This document shows positions 27,300 to 47,190 of a DNA stretch of 64,000 nt, piece after piece. The stretch is from Euglena gracilis (lineage: Eukaryota; Euglenida; Euglenophyceae; Euglenales). Location of the stretch: positions 47,969,291-48,033,290 of the forward strand of contig CP154956.1 in the NCBI GenBank assembly GCA_039621445.1, written 5' to 3'. Position 1 is the stretch's first letter, and the number at the start of each line of letters is the position of its first letter. Made by a program: the position numbers and the translations under genes. Under the pieces are notes generated by a model, which saw only the letters and a program-made list of their open reading frames with translations, did not search any database and had not been told where the DNA came from.

Positions 27300-30200
27300 T
27301 CATCTTTCCACAATAGCGATCTCCTTCATGTTCACAATGGCAAGATGAAATGCAATGACACGGCTCTGAAATCCATCAAAGATTAGCCTCACTTTCCCCT
27401 CCACGTCTGCCTCATTCCCTGCGGGCAAGATGCAACAAAGCCCCCGAAATATGCAGTGCACAAAAATGCTCAGAACCTCCCCAGAGCACACAAACATTTG
27501 ACCCAGGGATTTCGAAAGATTTCTCCACCAGGAGAACCTTGCACACATCAGGCTCATGTGCCCTCCACAAACATAAACAATTCTTGTGCAAGGTCGTCTT
27601 CAGAGAGGTAAACAAAGAACAAACTTCCGATTGGGCCACAGGATGGGATCCTCTTTCGGGATCTCAAGGAGTGGAACACATTCGTTTCATGCACCATCCA
27701 TGCACACCGAGCACCAAAAAAATGAACTCGAGGCCGGGGGGCTGGTCCACCCGACGGTTGGACTGCACTGCGGCATCGTACTCCCCATCACGAAGCCCTC
27801 CGATGACGCGCAGCGCCTGCCAAGGATGTAAAAATGGCTCTGCCATGATATTCCATCGCGATCGAAAATCAGAGGAGACCTTCCACCCGTTGAACCACCT
27901 GTTGAACCACCAGGCCTTTCCAAAAAAAAAAATGTGCCACAAACCGAAAATCCACGCGAGATTTTTAGACATTTATGTTTGTTTATTTCAGAGGGAAATG
28001 TTTCCTGTGTTGACACCTTCATGTGAATTCGCCAAAAAAAATCAAGGCAGTTTACGAAAGAGGCAGCGCTGACCGAATCTACTGCGGTGAGAAGGTTGCA
28101 GCATCCTTGATATCCCTCAATGTGGTATTTTTTTTTTGAAATCTTCCCTTGCACTTTTGGTATTCTGTTAAAAAAAAAAACTTCGATCTTTCATCATGCA
28201 GCTCTGACATTTGACCTACAAAAAGCCAAACAAAATATTTCGCCCGCTGAAGGAATGGGCAATAGTGGATGAGGATGAAAGTTGGAAAATCATCCTTGTC
28301 CCAACCCTCTCACTAAAGCCCTCCAATTTGCCCATGGGGTCCACCTGTTTGAGAAATTTACCTATTTATGCTAGAAATCTACAGGCAAAATGTTGAAGCT
28401 GAGTTTCAACACACAAAAATAAAACGTCAGGGATGGACCGAACAGGAGTAGGCCAAGAACGTGTCTTCGCTACTTTTGGAACCTGCCAAGGAGGTGGGAT
28501 GGGGGTCCAGACACCTTTTCCCAACGTCCAGAGGGGGGGGGGGTGGTGCCTTGCCTTCAAGGCAACTCTGGGATGCACACCATTGAATAAAAGAACGTAA
28601 ACCTTGTTCACCCCAGAGGACAGTGAGAGCGGCCGGGTCCTCTTTGGCATTGGCTGTGCCCTTCCTTGCAATTTTTTTTGGGAATTTGTGGTGGCTGGAG
28701 TTCAAGAAGGCAGGGGCACCGTTTGGGGCATTCGGGCAGAGCACTGTTTGGGGCATTCTTTTGTGCCCTTAGCTTGCAAACCGAAACCCAATGTTAAAAA
28801 ACTTAAATACCGTTCAATCGCATTTTTGCGGCACAAGAGATTAATTTTCAGGGTTCAAAGTTGGCAAAATGAACACACAGAAACATGGTTATGTCCAAGC
28901 ACAAGAACTCAGTCTATGGGCGAGGTGTGTTCCTCACAGATATGCGCAGGCTCTGGATCCAAGCAGAATTTTAAATCTTCTTTTGGTGCGCACACTCAAA
29001 TAGGTAAATTCCAGCCTTTGTTTTTCTGTAGTTAAATCTGGGACCAGAATCCCCAAAAGAAAACAAAGCACATCACCTGCATTACTCTGGGATCAAAGTC
29101 CCCACATTTTACCCGGATGGTAGAAACCATATGGGGAATTGCACAATGTTAGGGGGACAACCACATGCGCCTGACACACAACTACCTTGTCCACCGCCTC
29201 AAGAAGCTTCTCTGCAGACCAATCCTTCAACAGCGCAGCGTGCATGAGCTCCAGGACGGCCGTGGCTTTCTTCTGCAGCAGCAACCCAAGCCACTCCTCC
29301 GCCAGGTTGCCGTTTAACGACTTTCAGGTGGGTCCGGCTCGGGGGCTGGAAACTTGGGCTGGCTGGGAAAAGAATGCTGTACCAGGCTGAAAGTGGTCCC
29401 AAGGGGACAAACAAAAAAAAAGGGTTTCTTTCATCCAAAATGGAGGGTGGGCAGCCCATTCTCAAGCCATTGTTGCCCATTATCGACCCCTATCTTGAAC
29501 CTTTGAGGGCGAAAAATCCGTCACTGTCCAGTGGCCCTTGGGGTGTCTTGACAGGAGTTGAAATTCGCTGATGGGGGTTTATGGTTGGAAAAAGGCCGCC
29601 TGGCTGACAGGACCCCCCCTCCCGTGGGTTTCCCTCCAGCTTTTGCGACGACCTGTCCTCTGCCACTCCCTCAAACTCTGGCACTGCAGCATACTCAGCC
29701 AGGGGGAGGGACCCTGTCACTGGTCGGAAATTAAACCCTGCATAAAGTCCACCTGTGGGACAGCAAAAAGACAGGTCTGAAAAACGGCAGAGTAAATTGT
29801 AACAGGCAATGCAGAAACAAAGCAACAGTTCAAACTTGTATGGACCTGAACATCCAGACATACGTACACCTATCCATCCATCCATCAATCCATCCATCCA
29901 TCCATTCATCCATCATCCATCCATCCATCCATCCATCCACACATACAAACAGACAAACATATGTACATACACAAAACTGACAGTCTGTTCCTTTTTCAAA
30001 ACAAAAAATCACGGTTTTTTTAAAAAAATATGCCAGTATAAAGAATTTGTGATATTTAAACCATGTCATTTATGGGGGAATATTTTTTGGGGAAAAAACG
30101 TCATCGAGGGTACTGAGAAAAAATTTGAAAAAAATATTTTTGACAAACAATGTGGACACTCCTAATTTTGACGCCGAAATCCAAATCTTGACATGGGAAA

Positions 30201-32987
30201 TCCTAATTTCACTTCAATTTTCAAACATTGTGGACAAATCTTCACCTGAGCATTTGCCCTAAAAAATGACACTCCATGATTATGGCGTTTTTTCCCCCTT
30301 TTGACCAATTTTTTTTGTCGATTTCAAAAAAAAATGGTTTCTTGGAGTTGGTTTTTTTTTAAAGAAGTTGGTATTTTAAACAGAAAAAATCAAAATTTTG
30401 TACTTTCAAAAAAAACACGGTTTTTTACAGAGCTTTTGAAAAAAAATTTAATAAACGGCAACCCTGTACATACACATTTACACACGTACATCCATTCATG
30501 CTTACATACACACACATACATACATAAGCACATACAGACATCCATATCCATACATGCAAAAACACACATACACATAGATACATACGTACATGCATCCATG
30601 CATGCACCTATGCATGCATCCATCCATCCATCCATCCACACATGCATGCATAACCCCCCCCCTAATGGAAGCACGGGGCCGCTACAAGCGCAGGGTCCAA
30701 ATAAAAGCGCACCCCCCGCCGTCGAAGGCGGCGGCCCGCTACAAGCGCACCCCCTTTTTGATGGGATTTCTAAAAGAAATCAACAAAAATCGCGCAGCTA
30801 GGGTCCAAGTAGAAGCGCACCCCCCGCTGCCGGAGGCGGCGGTCCGCCATAAGCGCACCCGTGCTTCTATTAGGGGGGGGGGTTTACACAACATACAGAC
30901 GTGGATACATTCAGACATATACAAACTACGTGTACATGCATGCACGCATGCATCCATGTATGCATGCATACAAGCATGCGTACGCACATACGTACAAACC
31001 CTCACCCCCCTTCAAAATGGCCAACCTCCAGGCACCGAGAGACCTCAAAACGGCCACTCTGGGGGGGCAGACAGACACTTTGGGGGGGGGCAAATTTTGG
31101 CCTTCAGTTCCTTTGGTGCCGAAGAAAAGTGGCCACTTTGGGGGGGGGTGAAACAAAACATGCAAAAAAATGGTCAAAATGCGAAGAATTGGGGAAATTA
31201 CAAAAAAATGCGCCAAAAAGCAAAAAAAATCACTTAAAAAAAGGCATCAAAAACCAAAAAAAAAGGCATCGAAAAAATGCGGGAAAAATACGAAAAAATG
31301 CGCAAAAATATGCATTCTTGGAAAAATGAATAAAAAAATGTGCAAAAATGCGGGAAAAAAAGCGAAAAAAAAAGCGAACCGCATCCCCCTTCTGCAGCGG
31401 GAGTGCCGCGTTTCTTCGTCACAAACACGAACCATTTGGGTGGCCACAAGACCACGCCTGCAAAAATTCTTCCCCAGAGGATGGTGGGTGGGGGACACCC
31501 ACCATGGCACTTTGCCAGGCAACATGCTTTGGCTTTGAAACTGGGTGCCTGTGGGAAAACTGGAATGGGTGGCGAACCCTCCCACCAGAATGGGGTGCAG
31601 GCAGACCGCCCCGATCCACAAGGTTTCCGAACCATATCTTCGCTCATCAAAATCACTTTCCACCCCTCACAAAACCAGTGAACGATTTCCGATCTCTCCG
31701 GCAAAGGGGAAGGGGGTGGAAGGTCGGTCACTCTGGCCATAATCATTTCAACAATGATTAATGACACAAAATCAAAAAAAATCATTTCAAGAATTTCTTC
31801 ATTTTTGGGTTTCTCAAAGGTTGGGAAGCAAAAAAACCAGTCACTCATTCTGGAAAAAAAAGTCATTCAGTAACCCTTTGCAGGGAGGAGGCAGTATAAA
31901 AATAAGCAATGATTACGGACTTTGGTTCAGCTCTGGGGGTGTTTGTTGCCCACCTGCGTTGCCTGCCTGTGTGTCACTTGGCACGGCAACCACTTTGTAA
32001 TACACACCAGACACGTAGACTTCACAAGCGACCTTGTCCTTCTGGAACTTCAGTGTGGCAGTCACTATCGTCAGAGGGTTCGCACCAGAAGTCTCGCGCA
32101 TCTTCAGGCTGCCCTTCTCCACCGCTGTTGGACAGTACCGGTTGGAAATTGCAATCGAAGCCACACATATTGCTTTTATAATATAATGCTGAAGTTGATG
32201 GTGGTGGTGGTGGTGGTGGTGGTGATGATGATGACGATGACGATGATGATAATGATGATGCTGATGCTGATACTGATGAATATGGTTGTTCAGGTTGTTT
32301 GTTTAGCCCTGAATGATTACAACCAAATATTAACTTAATATGGTGTCACGCTTGCCCCCAGAGGGGTATTTGAGAGTGGGTGGATGTATTGAGGACACTG
32401 GACCCTCCCTGGGGTGGTAATGGGTCACTCCCGACCGAAGGCGCACAAAAAAATGTTTCAGTTGACTCTGAGTGGGTTTTTTGGGGTGGGTGGGTGGGTG
32501 GGTGAATTTATACAAAAAAAATGGGTGGGTTTGGGCCAGGGGAAAACGCCCTCCTACCCCCCGGGAGTCACCAAAAAAATCCATGCCTGCAACAAATCTT
32601 CAAATTTAATGTAGTTACACACAACACAAACACAGACAGGCACACCCTGGAACTTGCCGAGGCGGTCAGCGCAGCACAGCATGAACGCCCGCAGCAGCGG
32701 CGCCTCCACCTTCTCCTGCAGCTCCGGCTGCAGCCGCTCGTGCAGCTCCTCCACCGCCGTCGCCTCCACGAGGCCGACCAGCCCCTCCACCACCCGGCGG
32801 GCCTCCGCCCGGTACGACCGCCACGCCGCGAAGGCGGACGCGGCCGCGGCCCGGCGGGACGGGGGCAGGGAGGGGGGGCGGGGGGGGGGAGCCGATTGGG
32901 AGCCCCGTTGGCTGTCTGGCGGGCCGCGGGCACCAGCACGAGGCCCAGCAGCCACAGCACGCCGTAGAAGGCCACAGTCCCGATCAT
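27300..32987 (-). CDS. unidentified split gene with N-terminal membrane anchor or signal peptide
   Basis: The ATG at 32,985-32,987 starts [20 protein letters not shown], a strong signal peptide or anchor. The first exon runs to 32,646. It needs a one-base shift at a G/C run near 32,870-32,890, then reads [20 protein letters not shown] and [19 protein letters not shown]. Phase-compatible exons follow: 31,954-32,124 ([34 protein letters not shown]); about 31,565-31,665 ([15 protein letters not shown]); about 29,690-29,752 ([16 protein letters not shown]); 29,186-29,272 ([18 protein letters not shown]); about 28,603-28,665 ([16 protein letters not shown]); about 27,690-27,816 ([17 protein letters not shown]); about 27,535-27,640 ([17 protein letters not shown]); and terminal 27,300-27,418 ([23 protein letters not shown]). 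Acceptors and donors are GT-AG. I do not recognise the family. Some exon ends are approximate, and the gene could be longer. Confidence 0.6.
29870..29942. repeat. (CCAT)n microsatellite
   Basis: Runs of CCAT/CATC units with a few interruptions, in an intron of the minus-strand gene. Confidence 0.9.
30470..30650. repeat. CATA/CATC-rich simple repeat
   Basis: Degenerate CATACATA, CATGCATG and CATCCATC units. A related tract of the same kind follows at about 30,890-31,000, separated by two copies of a segment containing CGCTACAAGCGCACCCC-like sequence (about 30,680-30,770 and 30,810-30,860). Confidence 0.8.
31150..31375. repeat. A-rich repeat of AAAAATGCG units
   Basis: Irregular repeats of AAAAAATGCG and GGGAAAAA. 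The same style occurs, T-rich, at 8,920-9,000 and A-rich at 43,740-44,150, so it is a genome-wide compositional motif. Confidence 0.6.
32196..32285. repeat. (GGT/GAT)n triplet repeat
   Basis: GTGGTGGTGG passing into GATGATGATGACGATG units; intronic. Confidence 0.9.
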
Positions 32988-33119
32988 TCCCGCCCGTCCA
33001 TGCGCCGGTTCTGAGAAGCGCCGGGGCAAAGACCCAGCGAGCGGTTGGCCGGGAGGGTTGGGCCTGTCAGCGGCTGCTCCCTCCTCTGGCCGGCAACAGC
33101 TGCTGCTGTCTCTGAATGG

Positions 33120-34600
33120 GGGGGGGGTGAAACTGCAAACGATCGCCACCAGGGGATTTCTTAAGGACCCCCCGGGGGGGTCCAGCCTCTGGCTGGCAAA
33201 AAGGCTGCTGGCTGGAAACGAGCTGCTGGCTGGACCCCCCCAGGGGGGGATAGGGGGGGGGGGTCCGGGGCTGGAGTGGGCTGGGCTGAGCTGGGTCGGT
33301 GAAAAACAAAATTTCTAATTTTTTTTGCCATTTTCGACATTTTGGTGGATGGAGCTAGGTCAAGGCTGGGGGGCTGTGATGAAGGAAGCTGTGGTGAGGG
33401 GAAAAAAATGCAGGGATAGGTGAGCTGAGCAGCCCAGTTGGCTAGCCAGCCTTCGGCCAGCTGGCCCGGCCTTCGGCCGGCTGGCCCGGCTTTTTTGCCC
33501 CCCGCCCTGGCGGGACCCGACTTTATTTCACTCGACCCCCGGGGGGGGGGGCTCCCAGCTCGAATTTGGGCTGCTGGCTGGATTTGAGCTGCTGGCTGGC
33601 TGGACCCCCCCCCACCCGGGGGTAGGATACCCTCCGGCTTAATAAATTCCCTGACCGCCACCGACCACTTCCCTCCGCACCTTGGTATTCGGCAGGGCAC
33701 AAGGCTTATTTCCTGTTTTTATTGGTTTGCTTATTTACTCTTTTGAACCCAAGGGGCGAGAGGAACCTCTGCTGTGCCCACCTAATGTTTGGCCCGGGGG
33801 GTGCAGACGGTTTTTTTTTGCTGGTCTATGGGGTTCAACGTCCTGCCGAAAAATATGGGCAACTCTGAAAACTGAACCCTGAAAAACAAACGTTCTGGAC
33901 CATGAGGAGGGTTACAACCGGTGTCTGCAGCCAACCGATAACGAACGACACAACATTAAGGGGCTTGGAGGTCGGGCAACACACAGAGTGTGGCGTGGGG
34001 TCTGGAGAGGGCGGCCAGAAAACAGACGCTACGTCGTAAGGTGCAAGGGGCCAAAAGCACCCAAGGAGTAGCAAATGGGAATGCATATGATGTATGAGGG
34101 ATCAAAAAACAAGCATATTCACATTGGAAGGAGAAAGGCAGCAGGGAGGGGGGGAACTGCACAGGGGCAGGTCAAAAATGCACTGCAAAAAATGCAAAAA
34201 AAAAACTGCAAAAACTGCACTGCAATCAAGAGCCACAATAAACAAGCGACAATGGCCAGAGACAATCAAAACTTTTCAATTTACCCCAACCACCCCTTTT
34301 GGGAGAAAATTTCTTGAGGAAATGGTAATTCAAAACTTCCCCTTCACTAAAGAAACTCTCCTTCTATATAGAAACTCCCACCAACCAGATCAAATGTTAC
34401 CCTAACTGGCAGAGCCGATTTACATATAGCAGCAACACAATTATTCATGAAGACATCCTTAGTAGAAGTGGAGCACTTCTCAACTTCCACAGACAAACAT
34501 CTGAAATATCAGAGAAGGTACAAGTCAAGGAATTTCAGTGCCAATTTCATTCTGCGAGGGAGGATGGCTAGAGCACCTCCGCTGGCGGCTTTCTCCTCCT
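33120..34600. other. no gene assigned; G/C-run and GCTGGCTGG repeats
   Basis: 33,120-33,640 has many AGCCAGCAGC/GCTGCTGGCTGG units and G or C runs. 33,700-34,600 is mixed sequence with some minus-strand frames that lack good splice sites. Confidence 0.4.
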
Positions 34601-34688
34601 GATTGTTACAAAGTGGTGAACGTTCTCCATCGCAATGGTGTAATGCCTGTAAGAGAACTATTCTGATTATCCCTCCGATTTTTGTTAC

Positions 34689-41440
<6,752 letters not shown>

Positions 41441-41459
41441 AAAAGCACCTTTTATTCGT

Positions 41460-44400
41460 GATGTCACCTGATGTTACCTGTTCCTTTTTTTTTGAAGGGA
41501 AACTGAGGTGAGGGGTACAGGCAGAGAGGTCATGGCAAGCACTGGAGGCAGTGAAATTTACCTGATAATCAGTATCTTACGTGCAAAAATGATGGAAATT
41601 ATCTCTGTTACTCTCATTTTTGAAAAGCCGAGACCAGAAAATGGTGCAAATGTCAGTGTTTCTGGATTCCCAAAAAATACTTAATTTTAGAACCGATCGG
41701 CGATAATGCGGCATTCTTTTCGAAATTATGCGGGATTATGCGCCAATATGCAGGATTATTTGGGAGTGTGCACAAAAAAAATGTATAAAAACAGGACTAT
41801 CGGAATTTAAAAAAATGGGAGGTTGTTCTGTATCACAGTCATCTGGGCTTTAGAAACACATGTTTGCCTCCCTTCCCAGAACCAGAGTGTGGATGTTATT
41901 CACAAACCCACTACCACTTCCTTAGAGGGGAGGCTGGTTTTGGGGGAGGCTGGTTGGAGAAAAGGCTGCAAGGGGTAGGGGGTCTGGCCATTCCCGAAAC
42001 TGGCGTCTGGGCGCCAACGGAGTTTTCAAAAGAATTTTGAAGCTGTTTTGCGAAACAAAAATCAGCTCTGGAAAGAGGGGAAAAAATTGAAAATGTGAAA
42101 AAAAAACTAAAAAAAAATAAGCACAATCAAAAACTCACCCAAAAAAAAACCAAAATCTGAGAAAAATACAAACAAACACGGAAGACTTGAGGTAAAAATG
42201 CGACTTTTTGCATCTCCAACAGAAGAAAATGATTCGCAACTTTGGCTTTTGGTGAAAGAGGGGTGGGTGCGTTGGAAACCAGGTTTTGTGTACCTAATGG
42301 TGCCATGCTGCAGCAGATGAGGGCGGCCCAGGCCAAGACCGGCCGGCGGCCCGGCGGCCTGGTCCGGCCAGGCCTGGCCTAGCCCAAGCGCGCAACTGGC
42401 CATGGCAGTCTACCCGAGGCGCTAGAGGGTCCTAAGGACTTTATTTTAGGTCCTCAGTTCATTTCCTTTTGATTCCTACCATTTTGGAGATGTTTTGAAA
42501 TTTTCGATTTTTTTGACCGGAAAATGGCGCAAAAACAGCTAATCAAAATAGGCTGAAACAATACAAAATGCGCCATATCGAGGGTGAGCTGTGCTATACG
42601 GGGGATAAAGGGTCCAAGGAGTTTATTTCAGGTCCCCAATGGTTTCTTTTGGTTTCCCAACATTTTGGAGATATTTTAATTTTTTGATTTTTTTGACCCA
42701 AAAATGGCCCGAAAACGGCCATTTTTGGCGTGTTCGGGCCATTTTTGTACAAAATGGCCAAAATCAGCCGAGAAATGGCCGTAACTCGGGTTAGGCGGGG
42801 AGTTGGGGGGAAAATAAACCATGGTTGTAGTATACGGCATTCCAAGGGCTTCAGTTTTGGTTTCTGGGCATTTCCTTTGATTTGCTTTGTTTTGAAAAAA
42901 ATGGTTTTCTGGCCCCCCAAAAAACGGCCCCCCCCCCAAAAAAAACAAAAAAGGTCGCAAAAGCGCGCCGGAACACAGGCCAGGAGTGTCGGCTGCCAAA
43001 ATGGCGAACGGGGGGCGATGGAGGGCCTCCGGGGGCACATTTTGTCAGACCGACACTTCCGGAAATAATGTACGTTTTCTCAAGATATTTTCGAAAAAAT
43101 CGATTTTGACAGAAAATTTCCCCCCAGCGAAATGGCAGAGTCGGAACTGGGGGGGGGTGGCAAATCCAACCCAGTTTGGATCCCTCAGCGTGAATAACTC
43201 GGGCCTGGCGAGGAGTTGGGGGTCAAACGGAGGTGATTCGGAAACTCGGGATCCAATCGCTCGCAACTGCAAAAAAAAATTCCCAGAACGGGGCCGGGAT
43301 CATGGTGATAATCCGTGATTTTCATCACCTACCCAGGGGGGGGGGTTCCCCCCCTTTTCCCCGGTGGTAAGCTTCGCTCTTAACCCAAAGAGATAAGAGC
43401 TCAGCGACCCCCAACATATGGGGAGGAATAGTCTGCTTCCCTTGACACCTGAGGGGGGGGGTGTTGAGACCCCCTCGATGTCACCCACCTAAACCAAAAC
43501 CAAGGGCTTACCATGCATCCCTGCACGAGGACCAACTTTGACTGCCCAAATAATAACCCTCCTCTTGCACTATAAGGAGCCAACAAAAACGAAGCAGAAG
43601 ACCATCAGAAACATTGGAAAAATAAAAAAACGATGAAATTGGATCAGAATGAGGATGAAAAGGAGCAATTAAGGCCAGTTGTAGCGCTTTTGCGGTCAAT
43701 TTTGACCTTGATGATCATGTGGGACTGTGCGGGATTGATGCGCAAAAAAGCACATTTTTGGAAGAATTGCGCAAAAAAGCACATTTTTGGAAGAATTGCG
43801 CAAAAAAGCACATTTTTGGAAGAATTGCGCAAAAATGTTTAAAATCAGAAAGAAAAGGTGCAAAAAAATAATCAAAATGCAAAAATCACCCAAAATATGC
43901 AGAAATGGAACCAAATTCACAAGAATTGTTCAGAGTTATGGAGAAAATATCGGCTTCAAAAAAAATGGAAATTTTCAAAAAAAATACAAAAAAAATTGCT
44001 AAAATGGTCAAAAAATGCGAAAATTGGGTAAAGAAGAAGGGGGGGGGGGGCGCCAAGAAGCAAAAAAAAAAGTGATAAAAGTCGAAAAATGAGCAAAATT
44101 AAAAAAAAGTGAAAACATGAGCAAAAAAAATGTGTTTGCGAAATGTGTAAAATGTGAAACGTGTTTCGCCCCACCTGTCTTCCAAACCTTTTCTTTTTGC
44201 ATTTTCCCAAAAAGCAACTCATATGTTATTGTGCATTTTGCATTCTCCCCCACCCCTGCATGAAAGTTACCTTATAGCCCAAGTCCTTTTTTAAAAATAT
44301 GCCCAAGGTGGAGCTGCATGGGTGTACAGTGAGTGGACAGAGCTGTAGACACTATTTGGACAAAATTGTTCAAACTTTTGGACAAAGATATAAAGATATA

Positions 44401-45240
44401 TCTGTCCCTGCATCTCATACACCCCCTGAGTAAAAGATGTGTGCAAATTGTTCATACAAAGAGTGAATTTGGAAAAAATGAAAAAAATGTCAATAACTCT
44501 GTTCAAAATTTTCAACAACTCTGACCAAAGGCCCCAAGAAGCCCTCAAAGAATCCGACTTTTGGTTGTGTCATGTCTTAACACAGGCAAATTGCATTGAA
44601 AGAGACAAGTGTGTTTGGTTCAGCAAACAAACTGATCCCCGGGACCCCTACACGTTTGTTGGTGTGCCCCCACACGCACCTGTGCACTTTTGTTGGTGTT
44701 TCTTTTTGGTGAACTTTTGAAGAAAAAAATTAAATCGATCTCTGTTGGAACATCCTTGGAATTTGGAACAGAAAACATGCAATGCCAAACCCCAGGACAC
44801 ACACCGCCCGCAGCTCGGGCTCACCAGGGGAAACAGCAAAAGGGAGCAAAAACGGCAGTAAAGGTCCCTTTCCTTTGCCGCTTTTTTGTGTTTTTTTTTT
44901 TACTTCTGGGGGGAAGGTCCCGGGGGTTTCGCCGTGCGGAGCCCGTTTCCATACCCCTAAAAACACCATTTTTTGCCAAAGTCTCCGGGGTCACACAGCC
45001 AAAAACAGAATTTTGCTCTTTTTTAGCACTCTCTTGTTGCCGTATTTTCAAACCCCCCGGAGCCACACAGCCGAAATGAAAATTTTCGGAAATTTGCCCA
45101 AATGCGCAAATCAACACAAAAAAGCTTAAGTATGAATTAAGCCGCCTAAGCCCCATTTACAACTGGTTGCCGGGTGCCCGGCAACCAGTGCATGCCTGCA
45201 CCTGCAACAAAAAAAAACTGAATGAGTTGGGCTGAGGTTT
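41460..45240. other. no exon assigned; low-complexity and tandem repeats
   Basis: 42,430-42,900 contains two to three diverged units of about 180-220 bp. Each has a stretch like GGGTCC..AAGGA.TTTATTT.AGGTCC, TTTTGGAGAT.TTTT and a CAAAA.GGC/GCC.TTTTTGG segment. 43,740-44,150 is A-rich with GCGCAAAAA units. 42,330-42,390 is GC-rich with GGCCGG/CCGGCC palindromes. Short protein-like frames exist but no splice-consistent exon. Confidence 0.4.
43740..43826. repeat. 29-bp tandem repeat, three exact copies
   Basis: Units start at 43,740, 43,769 and 43,798. Each begins GCGCAAAAAAGCAC and ends GGAAGAATT. A fourth partial unit follows. Frames through it are artefacts. Confidence 0.95.
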
Positions 45241-45246
45241 ACATAC

Positions 45247-47190
45247 ATCATCCAGGGAGGCGTTGGGGATGGTGTACGTTGGTCGAGGGTTCAGGCCAGG
45301 TTGGCTGGTCCGGAATCTCTGCGCCTGGGAGCTGTAGGCTGGGGGTTGCGGCACCAAGCAGCGTCTGGTTAGGCTGGAGCCAAAGCGTCGCATGTGGGGT
45401 GACTGGGTACAGACCCCAATGGCCTGAGTCGTAAGGAAACAAAACAAATCAAAGCTAAACCCCACATAAGCACATGCAGACATACATACACACAGTGTGC
45501 CAAAAAGCTTATAGCCCCTCGAGTTTTGTGGGTGGGTACTCAACCCCAAGCCCCAAAGCCTCACCCCAATATTGACCACCTCGCCCCCTTGCTTGGCTGT
45601 AGTTTGAGTGGTAAACGAGAAGGGTCACGGTTGAAAATTTTGACTCTCACACAACTGGCCTCAGGGTTGCACAAACCTCTGTGGCACAGCTGGCTGAGGT
45701 GGGGCAGGGCCGTGCAAGTGTGCACACACCATCACCACAGCCCATGAGCTAACATAACCTTTGGGGCTTGGGGTTGAGTGCCCACCCACAAAACTCGAGG
45801 GGCAATAAAAACCTTTTTGGCACACTGTACACCATCCATCCATCCATCCATCCATCCATCCATCCATCCATCCATCCATCCATCCATCCATCCATACACT
45901 CACTCTACACTTATGCACTCTCTTAAACTCAACCCACAAAAATGCTTTCCTAGCTATAAAACAATACACTTTAATAGAAATAAGGCTGTTTCTACAAACT
46001 TTGGTTTCCACAAAGAAACACACACTGTTTTATTCACCAATCTCTTGCCTGCAACACCTGCATCAAAAATGCCTCCTTAAACATTACACCCACTTTTCTC
46101 AATCCCTTCCGCAAATTTATTTGAATGATCAATCCTTGCTGTTGAAATGATGAAATGAAGCCATCGTGGCAGAGGAACATACACACGCCTGTGGCTGATT
46201 TTGGGCAAGAGTTCGGCCGGAGGGGGTGTGTCGCTCCATTGCTGGGACCACTGCCTCATTGGTAGGCTTCGGAGGGAGACCAACGGAGGGATCCCATCGC
46301 GGCACTTGGCGGGGAGGCTGTGAAACGCCAGGAGGAGAACGTGGCTTGCCGTGGGATGGGCTTCCAGCGATCCCATTTGGGAAACGAAGGTTTTCACTCG
46401 TCTCTGCCTGGGCACTGGGTAGATGAGCATCCCTGGTGCATTTCCAGTGCTGTGGGCATGACAAATAAAACACCCAAATTATTCTTGGTAGCAAAAGTTC
46501 AATGACGCAGAATCCTGGCAGAAAGGAGAAGGAAGAATGAATGGGGAAAGCAAATGGGGGAAGCTCGGGGGCAAACAGTTGGACATTGCCATCCACCCAG
46601 AGTTTATAACTGGGATTTCAAAAATCAGCTCAAAGGTCCTTCTGGGTTTCAAACGATCCACTCCACTGGCTGATATTTGCATCTGCCTGCACACTTGCAA
46701 GATGGGTTTGGGAAAATAATTGAAAGAGAAATGAAAAAGAATGAGAAGGCGGTGTTTCCGAGTCATTGGTCTTTCTTGCTCATAAATTTATCAATCCAAT
46801 TGTCCAAAATATGCTTCTCTCGTGCGCTATCCAGCTGCAGAGCAAATGAGACATTAACACATGGCAGGAGCCAAATCGTGTGCGGAGTCTGTGAGGGATT
46901 ATAATTGGCCCGCTCAGGCTTCCTGGGGACCGTAAACGTCGCCCCTGATGGATGCGCAACTCCACTTGGCTTCCAGTACAGCCATCTTGACAAATGGTGA
47001 TGGAAGGAGACATTTCGTGGGGCGTAGCGTTGGTTGGGGCGATCAGAGGGATGCGCCGCCACATCGCCTGGATGCCTCGCAAAATGGACTGCACCGGGAG
47101 GGGGCAATGGACCATCACGTCCCGCACTCCCACACCTGCCGGTTCATGTGGAGGGCGTTGCGGCCCTCCTTGGCCACCACGGTGTCCAGC
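45247..47190 (-). CDS. exons of an unidentified gene downstream of the kinase
   Basis: A 55-nt exon lies at 47,136-47,190 ([18 protein letters not shown]; acceptor CTTCTTCCGCAG, donor CAG/GTGTGG). An open stretch of about 46,765-47,080 reads [37 protein letters not shown] and [19 protein letters not shown]. About 46,570-46,680 reads [15 protein letters not shown]. About 46,130-46,410 is Pro-rich. A 177-nt exon at 45,247-45,423 reads [36 protein letters not shown], with a GTATGT donor. The last resembles loosely the Pro-Gly-Tyr style of sperm-tail/axonemal repeat proteins. I cannot name the family. These exons may be the 5' part of the 41.4-34.7 kb gene. Confidence 0.5.
45493..45827. mobile_element. 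inverted-repeat element with about 70-bp arms
   Basis: The left end CAGTGTGCCAAAAAGCTT runs through CCCCTCGAGTTTTGTGGGTG and CTCAACCCCAAGCCCCAAAG. The reverse complement of the right end reads the same with a few changes and one short insertion. The spacer codes for nothing. No clear target duplication is visible, so the superfamily is undecided. A (CATC)n tract begins right after the right end. Confidence 0.75.
45831..45894. repeat. (CATC)n microsatellite
   Basis: About 15 uninterrupted tetranucleotide units directly adjoining the right end of the inverted-repeat element. Confidence 0.97.

Noticed and set aside
43740-43826. Three regularly spaced repeats as a possible CRISPR array
   Set aside because: The units are head-to-tail without spacers, in a eukaryotic intron-like region. 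The CATC and CA tracts are simple repeats too.
45493-45827. Assignment of this element to hAT or Tc1/mariner
   Set aside because: The end resembles both, but no 8-bp or TA duplication could be confirmed, so only 'inverted-repeat element' is claimed.
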